From positions 1 to 18,392 of the forward strand of contig CANNNN010000010.1 of the NCBI GenBank assembly GCA_947506075.1: a stretch of DNA of 18,392 nt, written 5' to 3'. The stretch is from Methylococcaceae bacterium (lineage in GTDB: Bacteria > Pseudomonadota > Gammaproteobacteria > Methylococcales > Methylomonadaceae). Below the pieces are notes generated by a model that was not told the DNA's origin, searched no databases, and saw nothing but the letters and a program-made list of their open reading frames with translations. Shown in pieces: positions 7,892 to 15,654 of the stretch. Every line of letters begins with the position of its first letter. Within the stretch, counting starts at the first letter, position 1. Made by a program: the position numbers and the translations under genes.

Positions 7892-9331
7892 TTAAGCCTT
7901 CTTTTTTATATAAAGATCGGTAATCGAACCGGTGATCATTTCGGCGGCGAACGCAAAAGTCTCTGATAACATCGGATGCGGATGGATAGTCAGTCCGATA
8001 TCCTCGGCATCGGCCCCCATTTCCAGAGCCAGTACCGCCTCGCTAATCAATTCTCCGGCATTCGGGCCGACCATGCCCGCCCCGAGTAACCTGCCGGTTC
8101 CTTTTTCACAGAGTATTTTGGTCAAGCCCTCTTTACGTCCCAGACATAATGAACGTCCGCTGGCTGCCCAGGGGAAAACCGCCTTGTCATACTCTATGCC
8201 TTGCTGTCTGGCATCGATTTCAGTCAGCCCCATCCAGGTCACTTCAGGATCGGTATAGGCAACAGAAGGAATGGTTAATGCATCAAATCCGGCTTTTAAA
8301 CCGGCCGCAACTTCGGCCGCAACTTTACCCTGATGCGTGGCTTTGTGCGCCAGCATCGGATTGCCGACAATATCGCCTATCGCAAAGATATGCGGAATGT
8401 TGCTGCGCTGCTGCTTATCGACTGCGATAAAACCGGATTCATCGACCTTAACCCCCGCCAGTTCTGCGCCAATCAGCTTGCCGTTGGGCCTGCGCCCTAC
8501 GGCGACCAATACTGCATCAAATAATTCTGCTTCGGGTGCTGACTTTCCCTCAAAAGAAACTTTCAGACCCTCTGCCTGCGCTACAATTGCAGTAACCTTT
8601 GTTTGTAACCAGATATTTTTATATTGTTTTTTAATGCGCCGGTACAGTGGGGTAACCAGATCATTATCGCAACCGGGTATGATCTGTTCCATTAGCTCGA
8701 CTACGCTGATTTCCGAACCCAGCGCATGATAAACCGTAGCCATTTCCAGCCCGATAATGCCACCGCCGACGATCAACAGTTTTTTGGGTATCTCCGCTAA
8801 ATCCAGCGCGTCGGTCGAATCCCACAACCGTGGATCATCGTTAGGGAAAACAGGTATCTTGGCAGGGTGCGATCCGGCCGCAATAATCGCCTGATCGAAG
8901 CTGACCGTTTTAACACCTGTTTCAGTTGTTATCGCTACCGTATTGGAAGACGTAAATTGCCCTGTTCCCTGTATCAGGGTTATCTTCCGCTGTTTGACCA
9001 GACCGGCAAGTCCATCGCCCAGCGTTTTGGTAATGCCTTCTTTCCAGCTTCGGACTTTATCAAGATCAATGTTCGGTTTCCCGTAACTGAGACCGTGTTG
9101 CTCGAATTCATCGGCTTCATGTATGATCTGAGCAGTATGCAGCAAGGCTTTAGACGGAATACAGCCAACATTAAGACACACTCCGCCCAGCGCCGGAAAG
9201 CGCTCAATCATCACCACTTGCTTACCTAAATCAGCGGCGCGAAATGCTGCCGTATAGCCGCCGGGCCCTCCGCCCAAGACCAAAACTTCTGCATGCAGAG
9301 TAGATTCATCAACCGCTGGATTAGCAGCCAT
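7892..9331 (-). CDS. lpdA: Dihydrolipoamide dehydrogenase (E3)
   Basis: Flavoprotein that reoxidises the dihydrolipoyl groups of the pyruvate (and possibly 2-oxoglutarate) dehydrogenase complex with NAD+. The 479-residue sequence shows the FAD fold GGGPGGYTAA (20-29), the redox disulfide Cys52/Cys57 in GGVCLNVGCIPSK, the NAD fold GGGIIGLE (189-196), the second FAD motif AIGDIVG (317-323) and the catalytic pair His452 and Glu457 in HPHPMLSE. The usual sequence is HAHPTLSE; the changes leave the catalytic residues intact. An AGGA motif (9340-9343) eight bases upstream supports the ATG. It is the third gene of aceE-aceF-lpdA, 165 bases after aceF; that gap carries an inverted repeat. There is no N-terminal lipoyl domain, unlike some Neisseria-type Lpd proteins. 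Confidence 0.96.
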   Translation of the reverse strand: MAANPAVDESTLHAEVLVLGGGPGGYTAAFRAADLGKQVVMIERFPALGGVCLNVGCIPSKALLHTAQIIHEADEFEQHGLSYGKPNIDLDKVRSWKEGITKTLGDGLAGLVKQRKITLIQGTGQFTSSNTVAITTETGVKTVSFDQAIIAAGSHPAKIPVFPNDDPRLWDSTDALDLAEIPKKLLIVGGGIIGLEMATVYHALGSEISVVELMEQIIPGCDNDLVTPLYRRIKKQYKNIWLQTKVTAIVAQAEGLKVSFEGKSAPEAELFDAVLVAVGRRPNGKLIGAELAGVKVDESGFIAVDKQQRSNIPHIFAIGDIVGNPMLAHKATHQGKVAAEVAAGLKAGFDALTIPSVAYTDPEVTWMGLTEIDARQQGIEYDKAVFPWAASGRSLCLGRKEGLTKILCEKGTGRLLGAGMVGPNAGELISEAVLALEMGADAEDIGLTIHPHPMLSETFAFAAEMITGSITDLYIKKKA

Positions 9332-9383
9332 ATTTTTATTCCTGATTAAAGTAGAGTTGTAACCATTCAGCTAGTGTGTTTGT

Positions 9384-9468
9384 TGCCACAGATTCAAAGA
9401 TTAAAAAAGTGAAATTTCTCACTACTATTATTGCTACTTGTGAGTAGTTCATTTGTTAATCTGTGGCA
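9384..9468. repeat. Short inverted-repeat element in the aceF-lpdA gap
   Basis: TGCCACAGATT (9384-9394) is exactly repeated in inverted orientation at 9458-9468, and the whole unit is 85 bases. An inner pair CTCAC/GTGAG (9418-9422 and 9440-9444) could extend the fold. A T-run follows on the plus strand only, so it is not a standard terminator for the minus-strand operon. The size and ends fit a MITE-like insertion or an intra-operon processing hairpin. Confidence 0.45.
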
Positions 9469-9496
9469 TTTTTTACTGCTGAGTAATTTCGTAAAT

Positions 9497-10816
9497 TTAA
9501 AGCAACAACCTGCGAATATCGCCCAGATACTGCTTGATGGCCGCCATAAAACGCGCGCCTTCCACACCGTCAATCACCCGGTGATCATAGGTCAGATCAA
9601 GCGGCAGCATCAGGCGCGGCACAAACACCAGGCCGTCCCAGACCGGCTGCATTTTGGCACGGGTGACGCCCAGTATCGCCACTTCCGGAGCATTGACTAT
9701 CGGCGTAAAAGCCGTGCCACCGATACCCCCGAGACTGGAAATGGTAATGCAGCCACCTTGCATTTGGGCCGGCATCAGCTTGCCCAGGCGCGCCTTGTTA
9801 CTTATTTCAGCCAGTTCCGCAGATAATTCGTTAATGCCTTTGCGGTTGACATCGCGCAACACCGGAACCACTAAACCGTTGGGGGTATCGACCGCGATGC
9901 CCATATTCAGATATTTTTTGAGTATCAGTCTTTCGCCATCGGCAGACAGTGACGCGTTAAACTGCGGGAACTGCTCCATCGCGGCAGCAAGCGCCTTGAT
10001 GATGAATATCAACCCGGTAAGTTTGACCTCATCCTTAGCCTTTTCTGCATTCAACGCAATGCGGAACGCTTCCATGTCGGTAATATCAACTTCGTCATGG
10101 TAAGTGACCATCGGCAGATTCAACCACACACGACTCAGATTCTGCCCGGTCAGCCGTTTTATTTTACTGAGCTTGCGCTCTTCTATTTCGCCAAACTGGG
10201 AGAAATCGACGCTCGGCATCAAAGGAATGCCTGAGCCGCTTTGAACTGCGCCCGCCTCCATGACCTTTTTGACAAAATGTTTCACATCGTCTTTTACGAT
10301 GCGTCCCTTACGACCACTGCCGGCCGTTATTTTATCTATAGCTACGCCCAGTTCCCGAGCAAAAAGACGTACAGCCGGGGTGGCATGAGCAATATGCGCA
10401 GAAGCTGTCCCTTCGACTACGCTCAGAGCAGGTTCGTGGACGACACTCTGGGCAGGCTCTTGCGCTACGCTCAGGGCTACTGGAACAGCAACGACAGGTT
10501 CCGGCATTTTTTCCACGCCCACAGCCTGTTCCGGTTTTGCGGGTTCTTCGATTTCGCTCAGGACAGGCTCTTCGGCATCTGCCAATACCGTCGCAATCAG
10601 TGTCCCTTCAGAGACATTATCACCCGGTTTAATAAACACTTGCTGAACAACACCCGCCGCACTGGACGGCAAATCCATGCTGGCCTTATCTGTTTCCAGT
10701 ACCGCCAGGGTTTGTTCCAGTTTTATTTTATCGCCCGGTTTAACCAACACGTCTACGACGTCAATCCCGGCGACATTGCCAACATCAGGAACCTTGATTT
10801 CTATTAATAAAGCCAT
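9497..10816 (-). CDS. aceF: Pyruvate dehydrogenase E2, dihydrolipoyllysine acetyltransferase
   Basis: Core of the pyruvate dehydrogenase complex; transfers the acetyl group from lipoamide to CoA. The 439-residue protein has one lipoyl domain (1-78, lipoylated Lys44 in ETDKAS), a variable linker (about 80-142), a peripheral subunit-binding domain (about 143-180, TPAVRLFARELGV...GRKGRIVKDDV) and a catalytic domain (about 205-439) with the active site DHRVIDG (His412, Asp416). One lipoyl domain is fewer than the three of E. coli but common elsewhere. The linker is unusual: part of it is encoded by a short DNA repeat giving four in-frame units of the type ALSVxxEP (residues 83-92 and 113-137). 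It starts 14 bases after the aceE stop, behind GGAAG, so the two are co-transcribed. Confidence 0.96.
   Translation of the reverse strand: MALLIEIKVPDVGNVAGIDVVDVLVKPGDKIKLEQTLAVLETDKASMDLPSSAAGVVQQVFIKPGDNVSEGTLIATVLADAEEPVLSEIEEPAKPEQAVGVEKMPEPVVAVPVALSVAQEPAQSVVHEPALSVVEGTASAHIAHATPAVRLFARELGVAIDKITAGSGRKGRIVKDDVKHFVKKVMEAGAVQSGSGIPLMPSVDFSQFGEIEERKLSKIKRLTGQNLSRVWLNLPMVTYHDEVDITDMEAFRIALNAEKAKDEVKLTGLIFIIKALAAAMEQFPQFNASLSADGERLILKKYLNMGIAVDTPNGLVVPVLRDVNRKGINELSAELAEISNKARLGKLMPAQMQGGCITISSLGGIGGTAFTPIVNAPEVAILGVTRAKMQPVWDGLVFVPRLMLPLDLTYDHRVIDGVEGARFMAAIKQYLGDIRRLLL
10409..10483. repeat. Cluster of three short repeat copies inside the aceF linker
   Basis: On the plus strand the word CTTCGACTACGCTCAG...CAGG occurs at 10409-10436. 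A diverged copy lies at 10435-10459 (about 19 of 25 bases match the consensus), and a partial copy at 10459-10477. All are in a frame that keeps aceF open on the minus strand and encode ALSVAQEP, AQSVVHEP and ALSVVEGT. I recall words of this shape as genome-wide dispersed repeats in several environmental bacteria; whether this genome carries many cannot be seen here. Confidence 0.7.
10544..10575. repeat. Fourth copy of the aceF linker repeat
   Basis: CTTCGATTTCGCTCAGGACA from 10546, continuing to 10570, matches the cluster at 10409-10483 and encodes EPVLSEIEEP (AceF residues 83-92). It lies just after the lipoyl domain, separated from the cluster by a Pro/Glu/Val-rich stretch. Confidence 0.65.
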
Positions 10817-10830
10817 TGTGTATTCTTCCG

Positions 10831-13515
10831 TTAAATTAGCCAGGGAGCTGCTGCATCGGGATTTATGCCGTATTTGGCAATAGCCACTTCGACTTTGGCG
10901 GCATCAAACTGCCCCAGGTCAGCCAGACTCTTTAGCGCTGCAATCGTTACATGGTAGCGGTCTACTTCAAAGAACCTGCGCAGATTTTCGCGGGTATCGG
11001 AACGACCAAATCCATCGGTACCCAATACCGTATAAGGCGCAGAAATCAGGCTGCGAATCTGTTCGGCAAAGGCACGGGTATAATCGCTGGCAGCAATGAC
11101 AGGACCTTGCGCCTCAGCAAGACAGTGAGCCACATGAGCTTGTTTGGGCGTTTCGGTCGGATGAAGGCGATTCCAGCGCTCACAGGACTGTCCATTTCTG
11201 GATAATTCGGTAAAGCTGGTGCAACTCCACAAATCGGCTTCCACACCCCAGTCATCACGCAGCAATACCGCTGCGGCTTCAACTTCACGGAATATTGTTC
11301 CCGAACCCAACAATTGCACGCGGGGCGCATTCTTAATCGCCGTAGCGCCTTTGCTGAAACTGTACATGCCTTTAAGAATATCCAGCTCCACGCCCACAGG
11401 CATCGCTGGATGCTCATAATTTTCGTTCATGACCGTAATGTAATAGAACACATCTTCCTGATCGACGTACATGCGCCGTAAACCGTCCTGAATAATCACC
11501 GCCAGTTCGTAGGCATAAGTCGGATCGTAGGATACGCAGTTGGGTACGGTTGCAGCCATCAAGTGGCTATGTCCGTCTTCATGTTGCAGACCTTCACCAT
11601 TCAGCGTGGTTCTACCGGCCGTGCCGCCCATTAAAAAGCCCCGGGTACGCTGATCCGCAGCCGCCCAGATTAAATCGCCTACCCGCTGAAAACCAAACAT
11701 CGAATAGTAAATAAAGAACGGAATCATCGGCACATTATGGGTCGAATACGAGGTGCCCGCCGCAATCCAGTCGCACAAGCCACCCGCTTCATTAATACCT
11801 TCCTGCATGACCTGCCCGTGCTTGTCTTCCTTGTAGAACATCAGCTGATCGGCATCCTGCGGTGTATACAGCTGCCCCACCTGTGACCAGATGCCCAATT
11901 GCCGAAACATGCCCTCCATGCCGAAGGTCCTTGATTCGTCGGGAACTATAGGCACGATACGCTTGCCGATATGCGCATCTTTGGTCAGGATATTAAGCAG
12001 CCTGACGAAAGCCATGGTTGTTGAAATTTCTCGGCCTGCACCGCTGGCTTCCAGTAGCGCCTTAAAGTCGCTCAAGACCGGCACGTCCAGCGCATAAGAT
12101 TTTGCTCTTCTGGAAGGTAAATGACCGCCCAGATCGCTGCGACGCTGCTGCATGTAGGCCAGTTCCTTTGAGCCTTCCGGAAAACTTAAATAAGGCAGGT
12201 CATGTAACTCTTCATCGGTGATCGGTAACGCATAACGGTCACGAAAGATGCTGAGTGAGCTTGAGCTCATTTTTTTCTGCTGATGCGAGATGTTCTGAGC
12301 TTCTCCGGAGGCGCCCATACCATAACCTTTAATCGTTTTGGCCAAAATGACCGTGGGCTGACCTTTATGATGCACTGCTGCATGGAATGCAGCAAAAACC
12401 TTGACCGGATCATGTCCGCCGCGATTAAGTTCCCAGATCGCACGATCGGACCAGTCGGAAACCATGGCTTTTAATTCCGGGGTATTAAAGAAGTGTTCGC
12501 GCACATAGGCGCCATCTTTAGCCTTGAAGGTTTGGTAATCGCCGTCGACACAAGCCATCATACGCGCAACCAACAGCCCATCCTTATCGCGCGCCAACAA
12601 TGCATCCCAGTGCTGTCCCCAAACCAGCTTGATTACATTCCAGCCGGCACCGCGAAATTCGCTTTCCAGCTCCTGAATAATCTTACCATTGCCGCGCACT
12701 GGACCGTCCAGTCGCTGCAGATTGCAATTAATCACGAATATAAGATTATCGAGCTTTTCCCGTCCGGCCATGCCGATCGCGCCCAATGATTCGGGTTCAT
12801 CGGTTTCGCCGTCCCCTAAAAAGCTCCAGACCTTGCGTTCAGAGGTGTCGGCAAAACCACGATCCTGTAAATAGCGCATAAAACGCGCCTGATAAATAGC
12901 CATAATCGGGCCAAGGCCCATAGAAACCGTTGGAAACTGCCAGAAGTCAGGCATCAGCCAGGGATGCGGGTAAGACGGCAAGCCATTGCCGTTTACTTCC
13001 TGACGAAAGTTATCCATCTGCTCCAGCGTCAATCGTCCCAGCAAAAATGCACGGGCATAATCGCCCGGCGTCAAGTGGCCTTGCGTAAAGATCAAATCTC
13101 CACCCTGTTGCTCTGACGCCGCATGCCAAAAATGATTATAACCAACATCATATAAAGTGGCTGCCGATGCAAAACTGGCAATATGCCCGCCAACGTTGGT
13201 GTGCTTGTTAGCCCTTAACACCATCATCATCGCATTCCAGCGTACATAGGCACGAATTTTGTGCTCTACGGTAACGTCACCTGGAAACTGCGCCTGCTGT
13301 GCAACCGGTATAGTATTGAGATAGGCGGTATTAGCGCTAAACGGAATATCAAAGCCGGCATTCCGGGTTGCAGCAACCAACTGTTCAATCAAAAAGTGTA
13401 CACGCTCGCTGCCATCATGTTCCAGCACGGCTTGCAGCGCTTCAATCCACTCCCTGGTTTCTGCTGGGTCGATGTCATTTAGTCCGGTGATTTTTGAAAT
13501 TAAACTGTTGGTCAT
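10831..13515 (-). CDS. aceE: Pyruvate dehydrogenase E1, homodimeric type
   Basis: Thiamine-diphosphate enzyme that decarboxylates pyruvate and acetylates the lipoyl arm of AceF. The 894-residue sequence follows E. coli AceE nearly end to end: DPAETREWIEALQ (16-28), the ThDP/Mg motif GDGETDEPES (234-243) with NCNLQRLDGPVRGN (263-276), catalytic His411 in NISHQQKK, QEGINE (571-576) and GLQHEDGHSH (642-651). Length is normal and no motif is missing. An AGGA seven bases before the ATG supports the start. It is the first gene of aceE-aceF-lpdA, transcribed away from uppP. No PdhR-type palindrome (AATTGGTNNNACCAATT) is visible upstream. Confidence 0.98.
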   Translation of the reverse strand: MTNSLISKITGLNDIDPAETREWIEALQAVLEHDGSERVHFLIEQLVAATRNAGFDIPFSANTAYLNTIPVAQQAQFPGDVTVEHKIRAYVRWNAMMMVLRANKHTNVGGHIASFASAATLYDVGYNHFWHAASEQQGGDLIFTQGHLTPGDYARAFLLGRLTLEQMDNFRQEVNGNGLPSYPHPWLMPDFWQFPTVSMGLGPIMAIYQARFMRYLQDRGFADTSERKVWSFLGDGETDEPESLGAIGMAGREKLDNLIFVINCNLQRLDGPVRGNGKIIQELESEFRGAGWNVIKLVWGQHWDALLARDKDGLLVARMMACVDGDYQTFKAKDGAYVREHFFNTPELKAMVSDWSDRAIWELNRGGHDPVKVFAAFHAAVHHKGQPTVILAKTIKGYGMGASGEAQNISHQQKKMSSSSLSIFRDRYALPITDEELHDLPYLSFPEGSKELAYMQQRRSDLGGHLPSRRAKSYALDVPVLSDFKALLEASGAGREISTTMAFVRLLNILTKDAHIGKRIVPIVPDESRTFGMEGMFRQLGIWSQVGQLYTPQDADQLMFYKEDKHGQVMQEGINEAGGLCDWIAAGTSYSTHNVPMIPFFIYYSMFGFQRVGDLIWAAADQRTRGFLMGGTAGRTTLNGEGLQHEDGHSHLMAATVPNCVSYDPTYAYELAVIIQDGLRRMYVDQEDVFYYITVMNENYEHPAMPVGVELDILKGMYSFSKGATAIKNAPRVQLLGSGTIFREVEAAAVLLRDDWGVEADLWSCTSFTELSRNGQSCERWNRLHPTETPKQAHVAHCLAEAQGPVIAASDYTRAFAEQIRSLISAPYTVLGTDGFGRSDTRENLRRFFEVDRYHVTIAALKSLADLGQFDAAKVEVAIAKYGINPDAAAPWLI

Positions 13516-13824
13516 TGATTGATCCTGTTACGACAAGTAGGCATGGATTAATGTGTAGGTTCGGTTACCCATAGAGCTAACACGGCATTTTACTGAATTA
13601 GTGAAAACAAGGCCAGAATCGCTCTGGTTATTGAGCATAGTATAAACAATGCAAGGGGGGCAATGCACACGATTCGTCATTATTACTTTCAAAAACCAAC
13701 TTTCAGTGTGGATTTTATCGGTGGGATGTTTGTTTTTTTGCAAGATGGCGGTTTATTATAGCGAGCTATCCAAAAATCAGGGCAGACCACTTTTCCTAAC
13801 GACACTCACCTTAACTAAGAAACC
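13516..13824. promoter_or_regulatory. Divergent promoter region between aceE and uppP
   Basis: This 309-base spacer must hold the aceE promoter and probably the uppP promoter. For aceE, TATACT on the minus strand (13644-13639) is a good -10 but lacks a convincing -35. For uppP, TATTAT (13754-13759) could be a -10 after a T-rich stretch. Near the aceE candidate, the heptamer CAATGCA occurs twice in direct orientation, at 13647-13653 and 13661-13667, around a run of six G. It could be an operator but fits no site I know. A minus-strand frame of 71 codons (13743-13528) crosses the spacer and looks non-coding. Confidence 0.4.
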
Positions 13825-14652
13825 ATGGACATATTATTAACGATTAAAACCATCATCCTGGGCATTGTTGAAGGCCTGACCGAATTTTTGCCGGTCTCCA
13901 GTACCGGTCATTTAATTCTGGTTGGTGACTTGCTGAGCTTTAATGACGAAAAAGGCAAGTTGTTTGAGATTGTCATTCAGGTCGGCGCTATCCTGGCGGT
14001 GTGTTGGGAATACCGCGCAAAAATAATTAGTGTCATTCTCGGTTTGCCCAGTCAAAAATCGGCGCAAAAATTCGCATTCAACCTGATGATTGCGTTCATG
14101 CCCTTAGCGACTTTGGGCTTACTGTTCGGAAAACACATCAAAGCGTTGTTATTCAAACCCATTCCGGTGGCGTTGGCGTTTATTATTGGCGCTTTCGTGA
14201 TTATCTGGGCAGAAAAACGGGAGCATAAAGTCCGTATCCTTGAGGTCGAAGATCTAAGCCCACTGGATGCGTTAAAGCTCGGTGTCGCGCAGGCTTTTGC
14301 TTTGATCCCCGGCACTTCGCGCTCCGGAGCCACCATCATCGGAGGTTTGTTTTTCGGACTATCACGCAAAGCTGCGACTGAGTTTTCTTTTTTTTTGGCG
14401 ATTCCAACGCTGATTACGGCCAGCCTTTATGATTTATATAAACACCGCGATATACTGGATTTTGCGTCCGATGCACCGTATTTTGCCGTAGGACTGATCG
14501 CCGCATTTCTTAGCGCACTACTGGCCATCAAGGCCTTATTGCGTTATATCAGTCATCATGATTTCATTATTTTTGCCTGGTACCGGATCGTCTTCGGCTT
14601 ACTGGTTATCGCTACGTCATACAGCGGCCTGGTGCAATGGACGGTTGATTAA
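13825..14652 (+). CDS. uppP: Undecaprenyl-diphosphatase (BacA/UppP)
   Basis: Integral inner-membrane phosphatase that converts undecaprenyl diphosphate, released after peptidoglycan and O-antigen polymerisation, back to the monophosphate carrier. Overexpression of the family gives bacitracin resistance. The 275-residue protein has both signature motifs: EGLTEFLPVSSTGH (16-29, with Glu16, Glu20 and His29) and PGTSRSGATIIGG (162-174, Arg166). The rest is hydrophobic helices spread through the chain. The ATG at 13825 has only a weak AAG-type ribosome binding site. It is divergent from aceE, and downstream lies a repeat-filled 360-base gap, so it is probably monocistronic. Confidence 0.97.
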   Translation: MDILLTIKTIILGIVEGLTEFLPVSSTGHLILVGDLLSFNDEKGKLFEIVIQVGAILAVCWEYRAKIISVILGLPSQKSAQKFAFNLMIAFMPLATLGLLFGKHIKALLFKPIPVALAFIIGAFVIIWAEKREHKVRILEVEDLSPLDALKLGVAQAFALIPGTSRSGATIIGGLFFGLSRKAATEFSFFLAIPTLITASLYDLYKHRDILDFASDAPYFAVGLIAAFLSALLAIKALLRYISHHDFIIFAWYRIVFGLLVIATSYSGLVQWTVD

Positions 14653-14670
14653 TCCTAGAAAAATTATTTT

Positions 14671-14813
14671 TCCACGAAAAGAACGTAAAAACACAAAGAG
14701 ATACTGAGCTACAGACCATCACCCAAAGGGTGACAATAAAAACCGATACACGATCTTGATTTATTTCGTGTCGCCAAAAGGTGCCTACCTTTAGCTTTCG
14801 TACTTTTCGTGGA
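14671..14813. repeat. 143-base MITE-like inverted-repeat element
   Basis: TCCACGAAAAGAACG (14671-14685) matches the inverted right end at 14799-14813 (TCCACGAAAAGTACG on the minus strand) at 14 of 15 positions, and the similarity continues a few bases inward. The interior is non-coding and includes the TCACCC/GGGTGA hairpin. I recall CCACGAAAAG-type words as a common dispersed intergenic motif in many bacterial genomes. No flanking target duplication is obvious. Confidence 0.55.
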
Positions 14814-15000
14814 CTAACTGAGATTTCTGGGTTAATGCAATCTCCTGAATTTAATGACCTTGTCAATACGCAATTACCCCAGCTTGACCCCCCCTTTGAA
14901 TTATCGGCATGATGGACTGCGCTTTCAGCACAAGGCGCCTAGCCAGGCAACGAAAAATCATCGAACACTGGCTAATTCTAATATGACTTAATCTTATTTT

Positions 15001-15004
15001 GGAG
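15001..15004 (+). promoter_or_regulatory. Shine-Dalgarno of the mlaC-like gene
   Basis: GGAG lies eight bases before the ATG at 15013. It fixes the start in front of a recognisable signal peptide. Confidence 0.7.
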
Positions 15005-15012
15005 TCAGGTAC

Positions 15013-15654
15013 ATGAGAAATCGAATCGAACACTATGCTGTATTGGGTTTGTTTGTAATATTACTTGGCTTACTGCCTGCGACTCAAGTGATCGCAGAAA
15101 ATCTGCAAGTCCCGCAGCAAATCATTCAGGATGTTTCAACACAAATACAGCAAAAACTAAAGGATAAAGCCTTTACCCAAAATTTCGCCCAAGTAACGCA
15201 GTTTGTTAATGGCGTTATTAACCCCCATACGGATTTTGATAAAATTGCCCCGTTGGTCCTTGGAAAGCACTGGAAAACAGCAACGACTGCAGAGCAGCAA
15301 CGTTTTAAACATGAGTTTCAAACACTGATAGTCCGAACCTATTCCAGGGCGTTTATCGAATATAACGACTGGTCCCTACACTTCATTCCGCTTGAAGCGT
15401 CAAATGAAGTTACAAAAGTCATTGTAAAAACGGAAGTCTTACAACCAGGTCGCCAAGCTGTTGACGTCAATTACCGAATGTTCCTGAGCAACGGCGACTG
15501 GAAAGTCTACGACATTTTAATTGATGGCGTGAGTCTGGTGACTAATTACCGCTCAACCTTTAACGATGAAATTCAAACCAAAGGCTCATTAAGCGCAGTC
15601 ATTGATGGACTGGTCAAGCGCAACGCCGAAGCGCTGGCAGCAAAAAACTCATGA
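15013..15654 (+). CDS. mlaC: MlaC/Ttg2D-family periplasmic lipid-binding protein
   Basis: Expected to shuttle glycerophospholipids across the periplasm between outer and inner membrane. The 213-residue protein begins with a signal peptide (hydrophobic about 8-26, likely cleavage after VIA, residue 28). It then follows the MlaC pattern: a helical N-terminal part, LGKHWKTATTAEQQRFKHEF (83-102), RTYSRAF, and the C-terminal signature WKVYDILIDGVSLVTNYRSTF. Unlike the classical mlaFEDCB operon, no ABC transporter or MCE gene is adjacent; the only partner is the M48 protease that overlaps it by ATGA. An alternative is HpnM, the MlaC-like protein of hopanoid clusters, but no hopanoid gene is seen nearby. 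Family assignment strong, exact role inferred. Confidence 0.85.
   Translation: MRNRIEHYAVLGLFVILLGLLPATQVIAENLQVPQQIIQDVSTQIQQKLKDKAFTQNFAQVTQFVNGVINPHTDFDKIAPLVLGKHWKTATTAEQQRFKHEFQTLIVRTYSRAFIEYNDWSLHFIPLEASNEVTKVIVKTEVLQPGRQAVDVNYRMFLSNGDWKVYDILIDGVSLVTNYRSTFNDEIQTKGSLSAVIDGLVKRNAEALAAKNS

Larger units (their letters stand above)
14653..15012. other. Non-coding gap between uppP and the mlaC-like gene
   Basis: The first half is occupied by an inverted-repeat element (14671-14813). A small hairpin inside it, TCACCC-AAA-GGGTGA (14719-14733), could help end uppP transcription although no U-run follows. The second half (14814-15012) is low in structure apart from GCCTAGCCAGGC near 14937-14948. 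An AT-rich stretch before the GGAG at 15001 presumably holds the promoter of the next gene; I cannot define its boxes. No coding frame convinces. Confidence 0.5.

Noticed and set aside
10241..10807. 188-codon open frame opposite aceF
   Set aside because: It is the complement of a well-supported gene, has no ribosome binding site or family motif, and its repeated FDYAQ-type words are only the antisense reading of the linker repeat.
13528..13743. 71-codon minus-strand frame just upstream of aceE, possible leader peptide
   Set aside because: Crosses the region expected to hold the aceE promoter, has no ribosome binding site, and shows no run of regulatory codons or attenuator structure.
14612..14866. 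84-codon minus-strand frame across the uppP 3' end and the repeat element
   Set aside because: Spans an inverted-repeat element and the end of uppP; the composition follows the repeat and not a protein.
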